A stretch of 64,000 bases of DNA from Paraphaeosphaeria minitans. Its lineage: Eukaryota > Ascomycota > Dothideomycetes > Pleosporales > Didymosphaeriaceae. The stretch covers positions 5,022,001 to 5,086,000 of the forward strand of contig WJXW01000001.1 in NCBI GenBank assembly GCA_015832175.1, written 5' to 3'. The stretch's first letter is position 1. Every line of letters starts with the position of its first letter. Position numbers and translations under genes: made by a program. Below are positions 11,601-23,428 of the stretch, piece by piece. The notes under the pieces were generated by a model that saw nothing but the letters and a program-made list of their open reading frames with translations, ran no database searches and was not told where the DNA came from.

Positions 11601-12700
11601 CTAACTAGATACTTATTTTATTATACTAAGGTTAGGTCGCAATTACCTAAAGTAAAACTATATTAAGGTAGGCTCTAGCTATATAGTTAGGCTTACTATA
11701 GTAAGTGTACACGCCTACGTTCTAGTGTTACTAGAAAATATATTTAGGTATCTAGTTTAGGTGCTACTTACCCGCCTCTCTGCTAGCTTAAGGCTAGGTT
11801 AAAGTTAAAACTACTATAGGAGTTATATAAACGTTACTATTACTATCTTTAGGAGGGGGCTAGCTACCTTTATAAAAGGTAGCTTAAGTAGTAAGCTTGT
11901 CTTCTAGGGCCTCTATTTTAAGGTCTACTATAATCTATAAAAACCTAGTAATAGCCGCGTTATAGTCCCCTTTAGAAACGTCGCAGTTAAGGGTAACTAT
12001 ATAGATATTACGCTAGATTAAGCGGCGCAACTTACATAGTTTTTTAGTGTTATTTTACTAGCCACCGCCTACCTCTACTAAGGTCTATTTAAAGCGGACG
12101 TAAAAGTTAAAGAAACTCTCCCTAGGGCTTTACCTAATTATATTAAGGCGTGCTTTAGCTTTTTACTAGGCGTGTTTATTAGTATATATAAAAGTGAGGT
12201 ACTGCATAAACATCTATAGGTTAAACTAGCTATCTGTCCCCCTAGTTTAGTAGAAGGCTGCTACTGTGTCCTAAAGACTATTATCTAGGCAGTCCTATAT
12301 TAGCGCCTATTCCTCTTAGGGGGAGCTAATAAACTACTTATTAGCCTAGAGCTTATAATCTATTATAACCTTCTAGACCCTAAACTATGTCTTTAAGCCC
12401 CTAAACTTAGTTAGGCTTAGAAGCAGTTTATGCTATAGGATTAGCTAGTCTATACTAGTAAATAGGGATCTGCCCCCTATAGTAGAGGTAGATAGGCCTA
12501 GGGCAGTGCTAGCGTAGGCCTATTAGCGTATAAAGAGCTCGCGTAGCTCTTTATTCTAGAGTTATAGTGTTTATATAGTAGAGTAGTCTTTATCTCTAGT
12601 AGTAATTAAGTTCTATAGTTATTCTACTAACTTAGCAATATTAGAGGTATTTATTAGTAGGTTATTCTAGACTCTATTACGTTTCTCTGTTCTTTTAAAC
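8639..12700 (-). pseudogene. B1 gag-pol remnant (5' portion)
   Basis: Minus-strand frames parallel to B3: gag in the right third, protease and RT in the middle, RNase H and integrase to the left. The RT active site is at 10297-10308 and reads YLDN; the family form is YLDD, and GAT/GAC to AAT is a RIP-type change. The integrase catalytic core is cut by A1. Dense TAA/TAG in frame; inactive. It was a polyprotein for particle formation, reverse transcription and integration. Confidence 0.82.
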
Positions 12701-12729
12701 GACTCTTTTCTAGAAGACCTAGAATTTAA

Positions 12730-12921
12730 TATTATAGGCTAGCCTTAGAGAATAAACAGAACTATAAGTGCTAAATATAAAGGATAAATTCTACGTATTA
12801 AGTCTCTATAGGGGGGTGTGCCGCTTATAAGAAGAGTTTTCCTTAGTAGGTCTACTTCTTTAGGGCGGTTCCTTTCCTTAAGATCCTTCTAAAGGCTAGG
12901 GCTATGCCCCAGCCCATTACA
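12730..12921 (-). repeat. B1 5' LTR
   Basis: 192 bp, same length and sequence family as the B3 LTRs. On the plus strand it runs from TATTATAGGC (originally TGTTATAGG) to AGCCCATTACA. The segment matching the family primer-binding site has one transversion here (TAAATTCTACGT instead of TAAATTCTAGGT). Confidence 0.9.
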
Positions 12922-14525
12922 TAGAGGATTTACAGGCTTAGTTACTTAACGCTAGAAATCTACATAGATTATAAGAACCTTCTAAGGTTCACAACAACAA
13001 AAGAACTTACACTATAATAATAAAGATAGTTATAAACTATAGGGCAGTATAAGTTTAAAATTATCTATATAGCTAGGAAAGAAAATAGTAGAGTAGACGC
13101 TCTTAGCTAATAAAGTAATCTAGTAGGAGAAAAGGTAAAAACCTTCTCTGTAATCCTTCGCAAAGCTAAAGATAGATTTCTAGAACTAATAGTAGAACTA
13201 AATTAACTTTTAGTAATTAACTAAGAAGTTCTAGAACATCTATAGACTGAGATTATCTAACAATACTATAATAACCCTATGTACGGACACCTAGGTATCA
13301 CAAAAATGATAGAACTTATCTAAAGGAATAACACCTTTAAAGGAATTAAGGAAGCTATAATAACTTATATTTATAAATGTGCAGAATGCTAGAGAAACAA
13401 ACATAGTATACATCTTAAATATAGAGAGATGTAAGCAATTAGAATACTAACAGCACTATAGGAAGATATTACTATAGATTTTATTATAGGAATTCTAAAC
13501 TCTAAGGATCTAACAACAGGAATTAAATATAACAGTATACTAGTAATAGTCTGCTAACTAACTAAGTATATTAAGCTTATTCTATGCCTTAAAAGAATAA
13601 TGGCAAAGGAACTTACTTTTCTTATCTTAGACTAACTAATTAGACACTACAGAATCCTAAAAATAATTATTAGCGATAGAGATAAGCTCTTTACGTTAAA
13701 TTATTAAATAACGCTTATAGCACTGCTTAGAACAAAATAAAAACTATTAACAGCTTACTATCTATAAACTAATAGACAAATAGAACGTACAAACCAAACT
13801 ATAGAAACGTACCTACGTATCTACTATAATAGTTAGAAGAATAACTAGGTTTTATTACTACCTATAGCATAGTTAGCCTATAATAATAAAGTATTAGTAG
13901 TATTAGGACATACACTATTCTATATAAACTACAGAAGACACCTACATCTCTTTAACTAATAATTTCCTACGACAATTAAAGCAAAAGAAGCTATAAATAT
14001 AGTAGAAAATATAAAGAAAATACACTAATAACTCTAAGAAAATCTTAAGAAAGCTTAGCAGCAATCAATTTTATACTAAAATTAAAAATAAAAAATAGCA
14101 CCTTAGCTAAAGGAGGGGGATAAAGCATATCTACTTACAAAGAACCTTTAAACTTAGAAGAAAAAACACAAGAAACTAGATTATATTAAAGTTAGACTAT
14201 TTTACATTTCTAAGCAAATATTACTAGTGAACTATAAGTTAGAACTACTACTAGATGTAAAGATACACCTAGTATTTTATGTATTACTACTAGAACTAGT
14301 AGACCCTAATACACTAGTTAAAACTACCTTCTACTACTAGACTAAGGAAGAAAATAAATTTAAGGTTAAAAGAATTCTAGAATATAATTAGTATAACAAT
14401 ACGTATCTTGTTAAGTGGAAAGGTTACCTATATAGCGAAAACACCTAGGAACTAAAAAATAATCTAGGAAACTATTAGCAAAAGATTAAGGAATTCTATT
14501 AGAAATATAAAAATATTTAGGAGGA
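12922..14525 (+). pseudogene. A2 pol remnant: RNase H-integrase-chromodomain
   Basis: The first bases match the A3 RNase H frame at 47563 onward. The integrase core keeps the D,D35E spacing: Asp at 13477-13479 (IDFI), Asp at 13675-13677 in an intact SDRDKLFT, and Glu at 13783-13785 (QIERTNQT), 66 and 36 codons apart. The chromodomain lies at about 14395-14510 with the run YLVKWKGYLYSENT followed by TAG in place of Trp. Stops remain frequent. This copy retains the second catalytic Asp that A3 has lost. Confidence 0.87.
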
Positions 14526-14996
14526 TTACAGTACTAACGCTATAGTATCTACTATATTAAGTGTTAACCATATTGCTGTAGAGTAACTAACAGTTGCTGT
14601 AGTAGCAGGATAATTAATAGTATTTATATTTATGTCTTTACTATCTATAGTTATTTCTGTAGCTAGGTATAACGTCTTCTTATAAGCACGCTCTTTAGCC
14701 TAAGCTAGTATTTTCTTATTTTGTAATAACTACACTATTAGGAGAGACAACGCCTTTTTATCCTCTTTAACTTTCTTTTTATACTCCTTACGAGTCTTAT
14801 CTAGCGACAACTAACTTATGTTTACATAAGGATAACCTAAGCGAACACATTTAAAATACTTTAAACCTAAACCTAGTATAATATAGTAAATAGAACCTTT
14901 AAAACTATAGTTAATATAAACGTTCTCTGCGATAATGTTAGCTTCTTAGATCTTGCGATATAATTAATATTTTTAAATAGTAGAGTTGCTAGGCAT
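14526..14996 (-). pseudogene. Antisense ORF of A2 (diverged version)
   Basis: Minus-strand frame from ATG 14996-14994 (MPSNST) to TAA at 14526-14528, 156 codons, opposite to A2 pol and just upstream of the LTR. It has a Cys motif (FKCVRLGYPYVNIS; family form probably CxxC...C) followed by a strongly charged helical stretch (KTRKEYKKKVKEDKKALSLL, then NKKILA and AKERAYKK). It does not align closely with the A1/A3 antisense ORF but has the same position, polarity, size and order: Cys patch, then coiled coil. Similar predicted proteins recur in many ascomycete genomes, to my recollection. Function unknown. Confidence 0.6.
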
Positions 14997-15106
14997 AATA
15001 CTAACAGACGTACTTATAGTAAGTAGGGTTAGTAGAATAGCTTACGTAACAATAGCTAAGGTCTAAATATGTAATTTAGGACAAATCTGTAAAAGAGAGG
15101 GAATAA

Positions 15107-15575
15107 TATTAGGATTTAAAATCTATATAATAGTAGAAAGCTAGTTTTGTATCTAGTAGGCGCGTAGTAAGGATTAAGCGGGGATTTGAGGCTAGCTACG
15201 CCTTAAATAAAGGAGTTATAGAACTACTCTCTATACAGCGCTTAATTGCTCTGTACTAGAGTATAATATATATAACCGCTCTCTATAGAGCGCTTAATTG
15301 CTCTGTACTAGAGTATAATACATGTGACTACTCTCTACAAAGCGCTCCTTACAGAGTGGACTTTGCTTAGTATATAGGAATGTAAGGATAGACTCTTTAT
15401 ACTTGTGTTTAATTTATTTATTAATTTATTGTTTGGATTCTAGCAGACCAAATTGTTAACTTATTACACTATATAAAATACTATTATATTAACAAGACCT
15501 TCCACCTTCTGTAAGTACTCCTGCCTAAGAACTAACCTTAACCCTTTAGGACTAGCTACCCTCTTGGATTTAATA
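15107..15575 (+). repeat. A2 3' LTR (U3 variant II)
   Basis: 469 bp from TATTAGGATT (originally TGTTA...) after the purine tract AAAAGAGAGGGAATAA, to GGATTTAATA at 15575. The last ~206 bp, from AGTATATAGG, match the R-U5 part of the other A LTRs, with a TATATA box at 15371-15376 and GTGTTTAA at 15405-15412. Upstream the U3 is unrelated to A1 and holds a 52-bp tandem repeat starting at 15227, 15279 and (partial) 15331. Confidence 0.85.
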
Positions 15576-15897
15576 TTTAATTATGCGACGTGTTTATATT
15601 TAGTTGTCGCTAGTTTAATTATGCAACGTGTTTGCGTTTACTTATTACTAGTTTAATTATGTAACGTGTTTTTTAGGGTTATAAATGTGCTTACTATCTC
15701 TTTTTTTTTCTGTAGAATCGCTTAGACTAGATTGTGCGACTCTTTACAGATGTGTGCGCTTTGTTTCTACTTATTGTATAATTCGAAATTTAATCTCTAG
15801 TAAAGGTAATAATATAGAGCATACGTATCCAGCTTATAGGGCGCTTTGTCTTTAGACCTTACTAGTTTGTAGTTAATTAGAATTAACTACTAATTAG
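15576..15897 (-). mobile_element. C0: internal-region fragment of element C
   Basis: Matches the internal end that precedes the right LTR in C1 (about 17470-17770) and C2 (about 22690-23111). It includes repeated motifs around TGCGACGTGTTT and an inverted repeat GTTAATTAGAATTAAC near 15872. With the LTR at 15898 it implies that two C copies share one LTR in tandem, as produced by LTR-LTR recombination. A2 cuts its left side. Confidence 0.75.
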
Positions 15898-18082
15898 TGT
15901 TAGTTTGGCTTAATCTATAATTAAGTATTTAAGGGTTAATAGTATACTATTGTATAAAGGGTAAGAAGTAGGTTTAATTAATTACGTCTAGTCTATTGTA
16001 CAAAGGGGCACTAAGGACCTTATAAAGTCTCTGCCTCTTAGCGCTAACCTAAGCAGGGGGTCCTTGTGCGGGTCCTTATAGGTAAGTAGGGCCTTATAAA
16101 GTCTCTGCCTCTTAGCGCTAACCTAAGTAGTGGGTCCTTGTGCAGGTCCCTATAAGTAGGTAGGCCCCTATTTTACTTAGTGCTATTTATACAATAAACT
16201 ATATAGACACTAGTAACTTTTCTTTTATATAATAACTTATGTCTATTATACACTTTCCCTTTCCTATCCTTTTCTATCTATACAGTTAGCCTTCCCCTAA
16301 TAGAATAGGTTGTAAAGTAGGTGCAGTATTACTATATAGTAAAGGTTCTATTTGCACCTACTCTTGTATAAATAGGTAGTAATAGCTAACCTACTTAGTT
16401 CTTACTTTACCCCTTTATATAGTAGTAGAGTCGCATCGCATAATAAAGCTCTTTTTAGGCATATGTCCTATACGTAAACAGAAAGTGGGGTGTTAAGTAA
16501 TATAATGCTTAGCGCTAGGTCTTAGTAAGCAGGTATAGAAGGATCGCTCCTAGTTATATAATAAAGGTATATAGTAGAAGTAAGGTATAAAGTAGCCTTC
16601 TATACTTCTTCTTTATTACCCTATTAGTTTTATTTATCTTCCTCCTCTTTTGTGTAATAGTCTTTATCCTCTAGCTCTCCTTTAAAGTTAAAAATAATAT
16701 TGTCTAGCTAAATAGAAGTATAATCTCCTAGTTATTAAGGAGACTAGGAGTGTCTAGCCTCTTTATATAATATAGTTTGTTAGGCAAAAGTAGTCTAGGT
16801 TTTAGGCTATTACCACTAGTGTAGCTCTATATATAGTGTCTCTATTCTTACACGTATAGGGATAGGCCCCAGCTGTGCTCTATATGTATATACATTACCT
16901 ATAGATAGTATAGGTTATATTATTAGGATTATACGAAGTACTTTAGGTTGTAGTTATAGTATTATTATATAAAGGGTCTGTAGCTTATAGTTAAGCTGTA
17001 ATAGTCTAAAGAGTTTCTTTATATAAGTGTCCTTTATTATAATATTAGTAGCGACAAAGCCTTCCTTTATAAGAAAAGTAATAAGCTCTCTTCTTACTAT
17101 ATAACTAATCTTATTAAAGGTTTTCTTCTTTTAGTTATTAAAATCTTTAGTAAAAAAAGAGATTACCTCTTTATCTTTAAGGCTACTTACGCAATATTAT
17201 GCGATTATATACACTATATAAGTGTTTAGCTATTTTAGAGAAGAGAGTAGGTAGCTGTGTTAATCTACTCTATCTACCTAGTACTTTTGTGCGATCTCTC
17301 CTTTTAAGGTAATAGCTTTAATATTTATTACTTCTTCTACTTATTAAAGCTATTCTAAGTTATTCTCCTAAGTAGCTTATTATGCGATTCCTTCTTGTAC
17401 AGATTCCTTTAGGAAGTCTCCTAGTCCTAGTGCTATGTTATTATCTTGTTAAATTGTGCGACTGAACTGCATTAGTGTGTTACTAGTTTAATTATGCGAC
17501 GTATTTGCGTTTAGTTATTGCTAGTTTAATTATACAATGTGTTTTTTAGGGTTATAAATATGCTTACTATCTCCTTTCTTTTCTATAAAATAGCTTAGAC
17601 TAGATTATATAACTCTTTATTAATGTGCGCGCTTTGTTTCTACTTATTATATAATCTAAAATTTAATCTCTAGTAAAGGTAATAATATAGAGCCTGCGTA
17701 TCTAGCTTATAGGGCGCTTTGTCTTTAGACCTTACTAGTTTGTAGTTAATTAGAATTAACTACTAATCAGTGTAGGTTTGGCTTAATCTATAATTAAGCA
17801 TTTAAGGGTTAATAGTATACTATTATATAAAGGATAAGAAGTAGGTTTAATTAATTACGTCTAGTCTATTATATAAAGGGGCACTAAGCACCTTATAAAG
17901 TCTCTGCCTCTTAGCGCTAACCTAAGTAGTGGGTCCTTATGCGGGTCCTTATAGGTAGGCAGGGCCTTATAAAGTCTCTGCCTCTTAGCGCTAACCTAAG
18001 TAGTGGGTCCTTATGCGGGTCCCTATAGGTAGGCAGGCCCCTATTTCACTTAGTGCTATTTGTACGATAAACTATACGAACA
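15898..18082 (-). mobile_element. C1: internally deleted LTR element
   Basis: 2185 bp with two 312-bp LTRs (15898-16209 and 17771-18082; plus-strand ends TGTTAG/TGTAGG...GACA/GAACA). Each LTR contains a 74-bp direct duplication. Relative to C2 the interior lacks about 835 bp (equivalent to about 21060-21893). Minus orientation is inferred from a purine-rich stretch beside the left LTR and from the coding frame in C2. It is followed immediately by the A4 fragment, apparently its insertion target. Confidence 0.82.
16018..16165. repeat. 74-bp tandem duplication within C LTR
   Basis: Two copies (16018-16091 and 16092-16165) starting CCTTATAAAGTCTCTGCC. The duplication is present in both C1 LTRs and the right C2 LTR, but the left C2 LTR (20336-20573) has only one copy, which explains its 238-bp length against 312. 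Confidence 0.85.
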
Positions 18083-18700
18083 GTAGCGTAATTAAAACGC
18101 TATTTTCTATTCTTTACCTTTCTTAATTTATATAAGGTAGTAACTATCTCTTAGGTCTATTATCGTGAATATTTTAGCTTAAGATCGTTAATCTCGTAAC
18201 TCTATAATGTTTAGTAGTAGATATTAGTTCTTTATTGTTATGTTATTAAGTTATTAGTAGTTAACGCATAGTCTGTCTAATCCATCCTTTTTTTTTAATA
18301 AACATGAAAGGGCTTACTACTAGTAACTTTAATAGTTATATATATTCTTTCTTAAGGTTTATCTTAATAAAATCACGTTCTTTAAGGAGTTCTTCTCCTA
18401 TCTTACTATATAGTAGTCTAAAGGGTAGTATCTTCCTTTCTTCTAGGTCTATTATAAGATTCTAGGGTTAATATTCTAGTAGGTTTACCTTTTCTTCTTT
18501 TTCTGTAAATATGTGTGTCCATTTCCTATACTCTCTTAGTAAGGTAAAAAGTGTGCTATTATTCTCCTTCTTATACTTCTTAATCTAGTAGTTCCTACTA
18601 GCGTCTACTAAGGTATACTTCTGTTTTTTAACTGTCTATTACGATATTATATTATTAATAACTCTCTTATCTACTATTATTTTTGGTTAATGCGTAGGCT
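18083..18700 (-). mobile_element. A4: chromovirus RT/protease fragment
   Basis: Matches A1 at about 5325-5935 in the same orientation and covers the N-terminal part of RT on the minus strand. It is bounded on the left by the C1 LTR and on the right by the start of D1, both abrupt. No LTR present. Heavily mutated. Confidence 0.85.
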
Positions 18701-20335
18701 AATATTATTAGAACTAAGGATTTAGACCGAGTATTATCCATGCACTAGTACATGCGCACTGGCGCTAGTCTATAAACGGCTAGCCTACTAACGCGCTATC
18801 TCGCGCATTAATATACTATCTTAACGCACTATCCTGCGCACTAACGCACTATTTTAACGCACTATCCTGTGCACTAACGCACTATCTTAACGCACTATTC
18901 TACGCACTAACGTACTATTTTAATGCACTATTATACGCATTAATTTATAATTTACTATTTTAACCTTACACCTTTATCTATCTAGTAAGTGTAATTTCTA
19001 GCTAACTCTTCTAACTATAACTTTTAACTACATAACTGCACAACTTCACCTATAAACTACGAGCCTACCCTTTTACCTATATAGGGGACTTTTATATGTG
19101 TAGGCTGTAAGGACTCCTCGCAGCACCACTAGGGGGTAGTTATAAAAGTTTATAGCACTATTATTATTAGGGCAAAAACTTTATTAAGAAGCCCTAAAGA
19201 ATCGCACTATTTATAGGTTATGCTAAGCTACTAAATAATTTTAACCCTATACTAGGACTAAAATTAGTATAACGCAGAATTATAGATCACGTAAACCTTT
19301 CTTAAGTACTCCTAAATAGTAAATATAATCCTCTTAAGTGTTACCTAGCTATTGTACGAATTGTTAACATCTCCTAGGAGCCGCTAACTACTTGCTAGTT
19401 AGAAACCTGTAATTAAATTATAATACGCTAGATTCTTATCTAAAAGTATCTCTAGGAGTAAGGGCTCTAGCGGCTCTAGATCTAATATACACGCCTTATA
19501 TATTTCCGCTATAGTTATTACACTTTTAAAGATAGTATTATTATATTACGCAACTATATCTATCTATTACTAGAGCTATATAACTATTATACCTTATTTA
19601 ATATAGGTGTTAGATATAGAGTTCTTTAGTAGTATTATAAACACGTCTATACTAAACCTTATCTTAAGTAGACACTATTATCTCCTTATATTTAAGCACT
19701 AACTAAATTCTCTTTACGCTATAGAATACGTTTCCTTAGTTAGTTCTTTCTTTTCTATTATGCTAAATTCTTAAGTAAATAAAAGTTTTTTTATAATAGA
19801 CGCGTATTTTTTCCTTCTTTTACTAGATAGCATCTTTCTTTTTCGTACTAGGCCCTTTAATAAATTAAACTCTAACTATAGCACTATCTATATCTAGCGC
19901 TACTATATCTTACTTATAATACTAACTGTCTATCCCTATCTTACACTCTTATATAGTAAATAGAACCTTTTAGTCTTAAACTATGTAAAACTATATTCTA
20001 TAAAACTAGCACTAAAGTGTTATAATAATACTATACTACTTTCTAGTATAGTGTTAGCTATAGTACTGTTACCCTCTTTATATTTAACTATGTCTAGTAG
20101 TCTCTCTACCTTTTCTCTAAATAACTATAGGCCCTATGTGTGCTTTGTCCTCTATACCTATAACACTATTTTCTAATTATATAGACACTTAGCTGTACCT
20201 ATAGTAACTACTTAGCTTATTATCCTTTTCCTAATAGTAGCGCCTACTTTTAGTAGATTTTTTATAAATATATAGTAATATGCCTCTTTTTTATTATTTT
20301 CTAATAACTCTGCCTTCTCTATATATTATGTATAT
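18699..20335 (+). mobile_element. D1 (left segment)
   Basis: Matches D2 52500-54132 throughout. Shared start CTAATATT(A/G)TTAG. It contains the 33-bp minisatellite, then about 1.4 kb in which I recognise no coding domain. It is interrupted at 20335 by C2, with duplication TATAT. Confidence 0.85.
18807..18938. repeat. 33-bp minisatellite of D1
   Basis: Four consecutive units of exactly 33 bp (18807, 18840, 18873, 18906), consensus ACTAACGCACTATYTTAACG followed by CACTATCCTGCGC. D2 has the same four units (52608-52739). Each unit holds two CGCACTAT half-repeats. Confidence 0.88.
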
Positions 20336-23300
20336 TGTTGGTTTGGCTCAATCTGCAATTAAGCATTTAACGGTTAATAGTATACTATTATGCAAAGGGT
20401 AAGAAGTAGGTTTAATTAATTACGTCTGGTCTATCGTACAAAGGGGCACTAAGGGCTTTATAAAGTCTCTGCCTCTTAGCGCTAACCTAAGTAGTGGGTC
20501 CTTGTGCGGGTCCCTATAAGTAGGCAGGCCCCTATTTTACTTAGTGCTATTTGTACAATAAACTATACAGACACTAGTAACTTTTCTTTTATGCGATAGC
20601 TTATATCTATTATACACTTTCCTTTTCCTATCCTTCTCTATTTATACAGTTAGCCTTCCCCCATTAGAACAGGTTGTAAGGTAGGTGCAGTGTTACTATG
20701 CAGTAGAGGTCCTATTTGCACCTACTCTTGTGTAAATAAGTAGTAACAGCTAACTTGCTTAGTTCTTACCTTACCCCTTCGCACAGTAGTAAAGTCGTAT
20801 CGCATAATAAGGCTCTTTCTAGACATATATCCTGTGCGCAAATAGAAGGTAGGGTGTTAAGTAATATAATGCTTAGCGCTAGGTCTTAGTAAGTAGGTAT
20901 AGAAGGATCGCTCTTAGTTGTATAATAAAAGTATACAGTAGAAGTAAGGTATAAGGTAGCCTTCTATACTTCTTCTTTATTACTCTATTAGTCTTATTTA
21001 TCTTCCTCCTTTTTTATGTAATAGTCTTCTTCCTCTAGCTTTCCTTTAAAGTTAAGGATGTATACTTATACATTTATAGCAAAGGGTTTATATTTGTAGA
21101 AGTTGGCGTACGACAATATGTATTACCTTCTAGCTTACTAGGTATCTTTTAGTAGATAGTTAGTGGACCAGCATCCTTCTTTATAGTATATAAAGCATTT
21201 CTACTTTATGCGAGAGCTTAAACTTCTAAAATTGCCCCTTCCTTTTAGTCTAAAGGTTAATCTGCCTCTAGAGGGGCTAGATTCTCTTATGCGATTAGAA
21301 TTGTTGTATTATTAATTAGTATAGTACACCTCTTTACTATCTTAGAAGAACTGTGACTTCTTTCTATCTTTAGCAACTTAGAATAACGCACAAAGGTCGC
21401 TAAGTAAGCCTTCTACTATGTTTTTAGGGTTAAATATAGCTTATTTAAGGTTAGGATAGCTGCGGTATACTTATATAATAGTAGTGTATAGTTATAGTTC
21501 ACTACTAAAGCCTTGTCTAAGAGCCCTTTAGGCTAAGGTAAGCTTATTAATTATTACTTCTAGGGCCTCGTGCGATATAGCAGCTAGATTATCCCTTTTA
21601 TAGCGTTTAAAGGTAAGAGTGGTCTAGTCTATCTAGTACTAATTATGATTAACACTAGTGTTAAAGTGCCTATTTAGTCTGTTGTACAATTTATCCTATA
21701 GAAGTCCTAGTCTAATGTTGTGTAGGTAGTAGGTACTCGCACGATTAGAAAGGATTCCTAAGAAGATATTTGTATACTAGTCCTATAGTATACCTAGCCT
21801 ATAGTATAGTTCTCTAAAGACTTTTGCCTTATCTACTAGGATATTATACAGCCTACTAGTGTAGTTATTCTCTTTACTCTAAGCCTTCTAAAAAAGAATA
21901 ATCTTGTCTAGCTAGATATAAGCATAATCTCCTAGTTATTAAGGAGACTAGGAGTGTCTAGCCTCTTTATATAATATAGTTTATTAGGCAAAAGCAGTCT
22001 AAGTTTTAGGCTGTTACCACTAGTGTGGCTCTATATATAGTGTCTCTAACCTCGCATGTATAGGGATGGGCCCTAGCTGTGCTCTATGTGTATATATATT
22101 ACCTACAGATAGTGTAGGTTGCATTGTTAGGATCGTGCGAAGTAGTTTAGGTTACAGTTACAGAGTTATTGTGTAAAGGGTTTATAGCTTATAGTTAAGC
22201 TATAATAGTTTAAAGAGTTTCTTTGTATAAGTGTCCTTTGTTATAGAATTAGTAGCAACAAAGCCTTTCTTTATAAAAAAAGCAATAAGCTCTCTTCTTA
22301 CTATATAACTAATCTTATTAAAGGTTCTCTCCTTCTAGTTATTAAAATCTTTAGCAAAAGAAGAGATTACCTCTTTACCTTTAAAGCTACTTGCGCGATA
22401 TTACGTAATTATATATACTATATAAGTGTTTAGCTATTTTAGAGAAAGGGGTGGGTAGCTGTGTAGATCTACTCTATCTACCTAGTACTTTTGTGCGATC
22501 TCTCCTCTTAAGGTAATGGCCTTAATGTTTATTACTTCCTCTACTTATTAAAGCTATATTACTTTGGCTTTGTCTTTCTGCTAAGGAGGCAGTATTAATT
22601 ATTACGTAACATCTTTAGGTTGTAGTTCCTCTAGGAAGTCTCCTAGTCTTAAGGCTATGTTATTATTATCTTTCTTAGTTGTGCGACGTGTCTATATTTA
22701 GTTGTCGCTAGTTTAATCGTGCAACGTGTTTATGTTTAGTTGTCGCTGGTTTAATCGTGCGACGTGTTTTTTAGGGTTGTAAATGTGCTTACTATCTCCT
22801 TTCTTTTCTATAGAATAGCTTAGACTAGATTATGCGACTCTTTATAGATGTGTGCGCTTTATTTCTACTTATTATATAATCTGAAATTTAATTTCTAGTA
22901 AAGGTATTATCTCCTTTCTTTTCTGTAGAATAGCTTAGACTAGATCGTGCGACTCTTTATAGATATGCGCGCTTTGTTTCTACTTATTATACAATCCGAA
23001 ATTCGATCTCTAGTAAAGGTAACAATATAGAGCCTACGTATCCAGTTTATAGGGCGCTCTGTCTTTAGACCTTACTAGTTTACAGTTAATTTAGAATTAA
23101 CCACTAATTAGTGTTAGTTTAGCTTAATCTGTAATTAAGTATTTAAGGGTTGATAGTATACTATCGTGTAAAGGGTAAGAAGTAGGTTTAATTAATTACG
23201 TCTGGTCTATTATACAAAGGGGCACTAAGGGCTTTATAAAGTCTCTGCCTCTTAGCGCTAACCTAAGCAGGGGGTCCTTATGCAGGTCCTTATAGGTAGG

Positions 23301-23423
23301 CAAGGCCTTATGAAGTTTCTGCCTCTTAGCGCTAACCTAAGTAGTGGGTCCTTGTGCGGGTCCCTATAGGTAGGCAGGCCCCTATTTCACTTAGTGCTAT
23401 TTGTACGATAAACTGTACAGACA
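20336..23423 (-). mobile_element. C2: LTR element lacking RT, inserted in D1
   Basis: 3088 bp flanked by perfect 5-bp duplications TATAT (20331-20335 and 23424-23428). Left LTR 20336-20573 (238 bp), right LTR 23112-23423 (312 bp), both TGTT...GACA on the plus strand. No RT or integrase motif is visible. The only coding-like signal is one long minus-strand frame. Near the right LTR a ~118-bp segment is tandemly duplicated (about 22790-22907 and 22908-23025). A non-autonomous LTR element (TRIM/LARD-like) is the best label. Confidence 0.88.
21400..22690 (-). pseudogene. Gag-like or unknown protein remnant of C2
   Basis: Minus-strand frame of about 430 codons, interrupted only by TAA/TAG. Recognisable runs include LRLGDFLEELQPKDVT, SYIVRRELIAFFIKKGFVAT, VGNIYTHRAQLGPIPIHARL, YTNIFLGILSNRASTYYLHN and ISHEALEVIINKLTLA. 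It is hydrophilic and helix-rich with no catalytic motif. In an LTR element without pol this could be Gag, but I do not recognise the family. In C1 about 835 bp of it are deleted. Confidence 0.5.
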
Positions 23424-23428
23424 TATAT

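Larger units (their letters stand above)
8639..12921 (-). mobile_element. B1 (right segment): 5' part of Gypsy element B
   Basis: Continues B1 across the A1 insertion: 8639-8643 is the second AATAC copy. From right to left it has the 5' LTR (12730-12921), gag, protease, RT, RNase H and the first part of integrase. B1 itself sits in A2: sequence right of 12921 resumes in the middle of an A-family RNase H frame. Confidence 0.9.
12922..15575 (+). mobile_element. A2: 3' part of a chromovirus
   Basis: Plus-oriented copy of family A. It begins abruptly inside RNase H where B1 has inserted; its 5' half would lie left of the window. It runs through integrase, chromodomain, a 3' noncoding region and the 3' LTR. 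It is inserted in C-element sequence, which starts at 15576. Its LTR U3 differs from A1. Confidence 0.9.

Noticed and set aside
18807..18938. Possible telomeric or subtelomeric repeat
   Set aside because: The 33-bp units do not contain TTAGGG or a recognised telomere repeat and are limited to four units per D copy; kept as a minisatellite.
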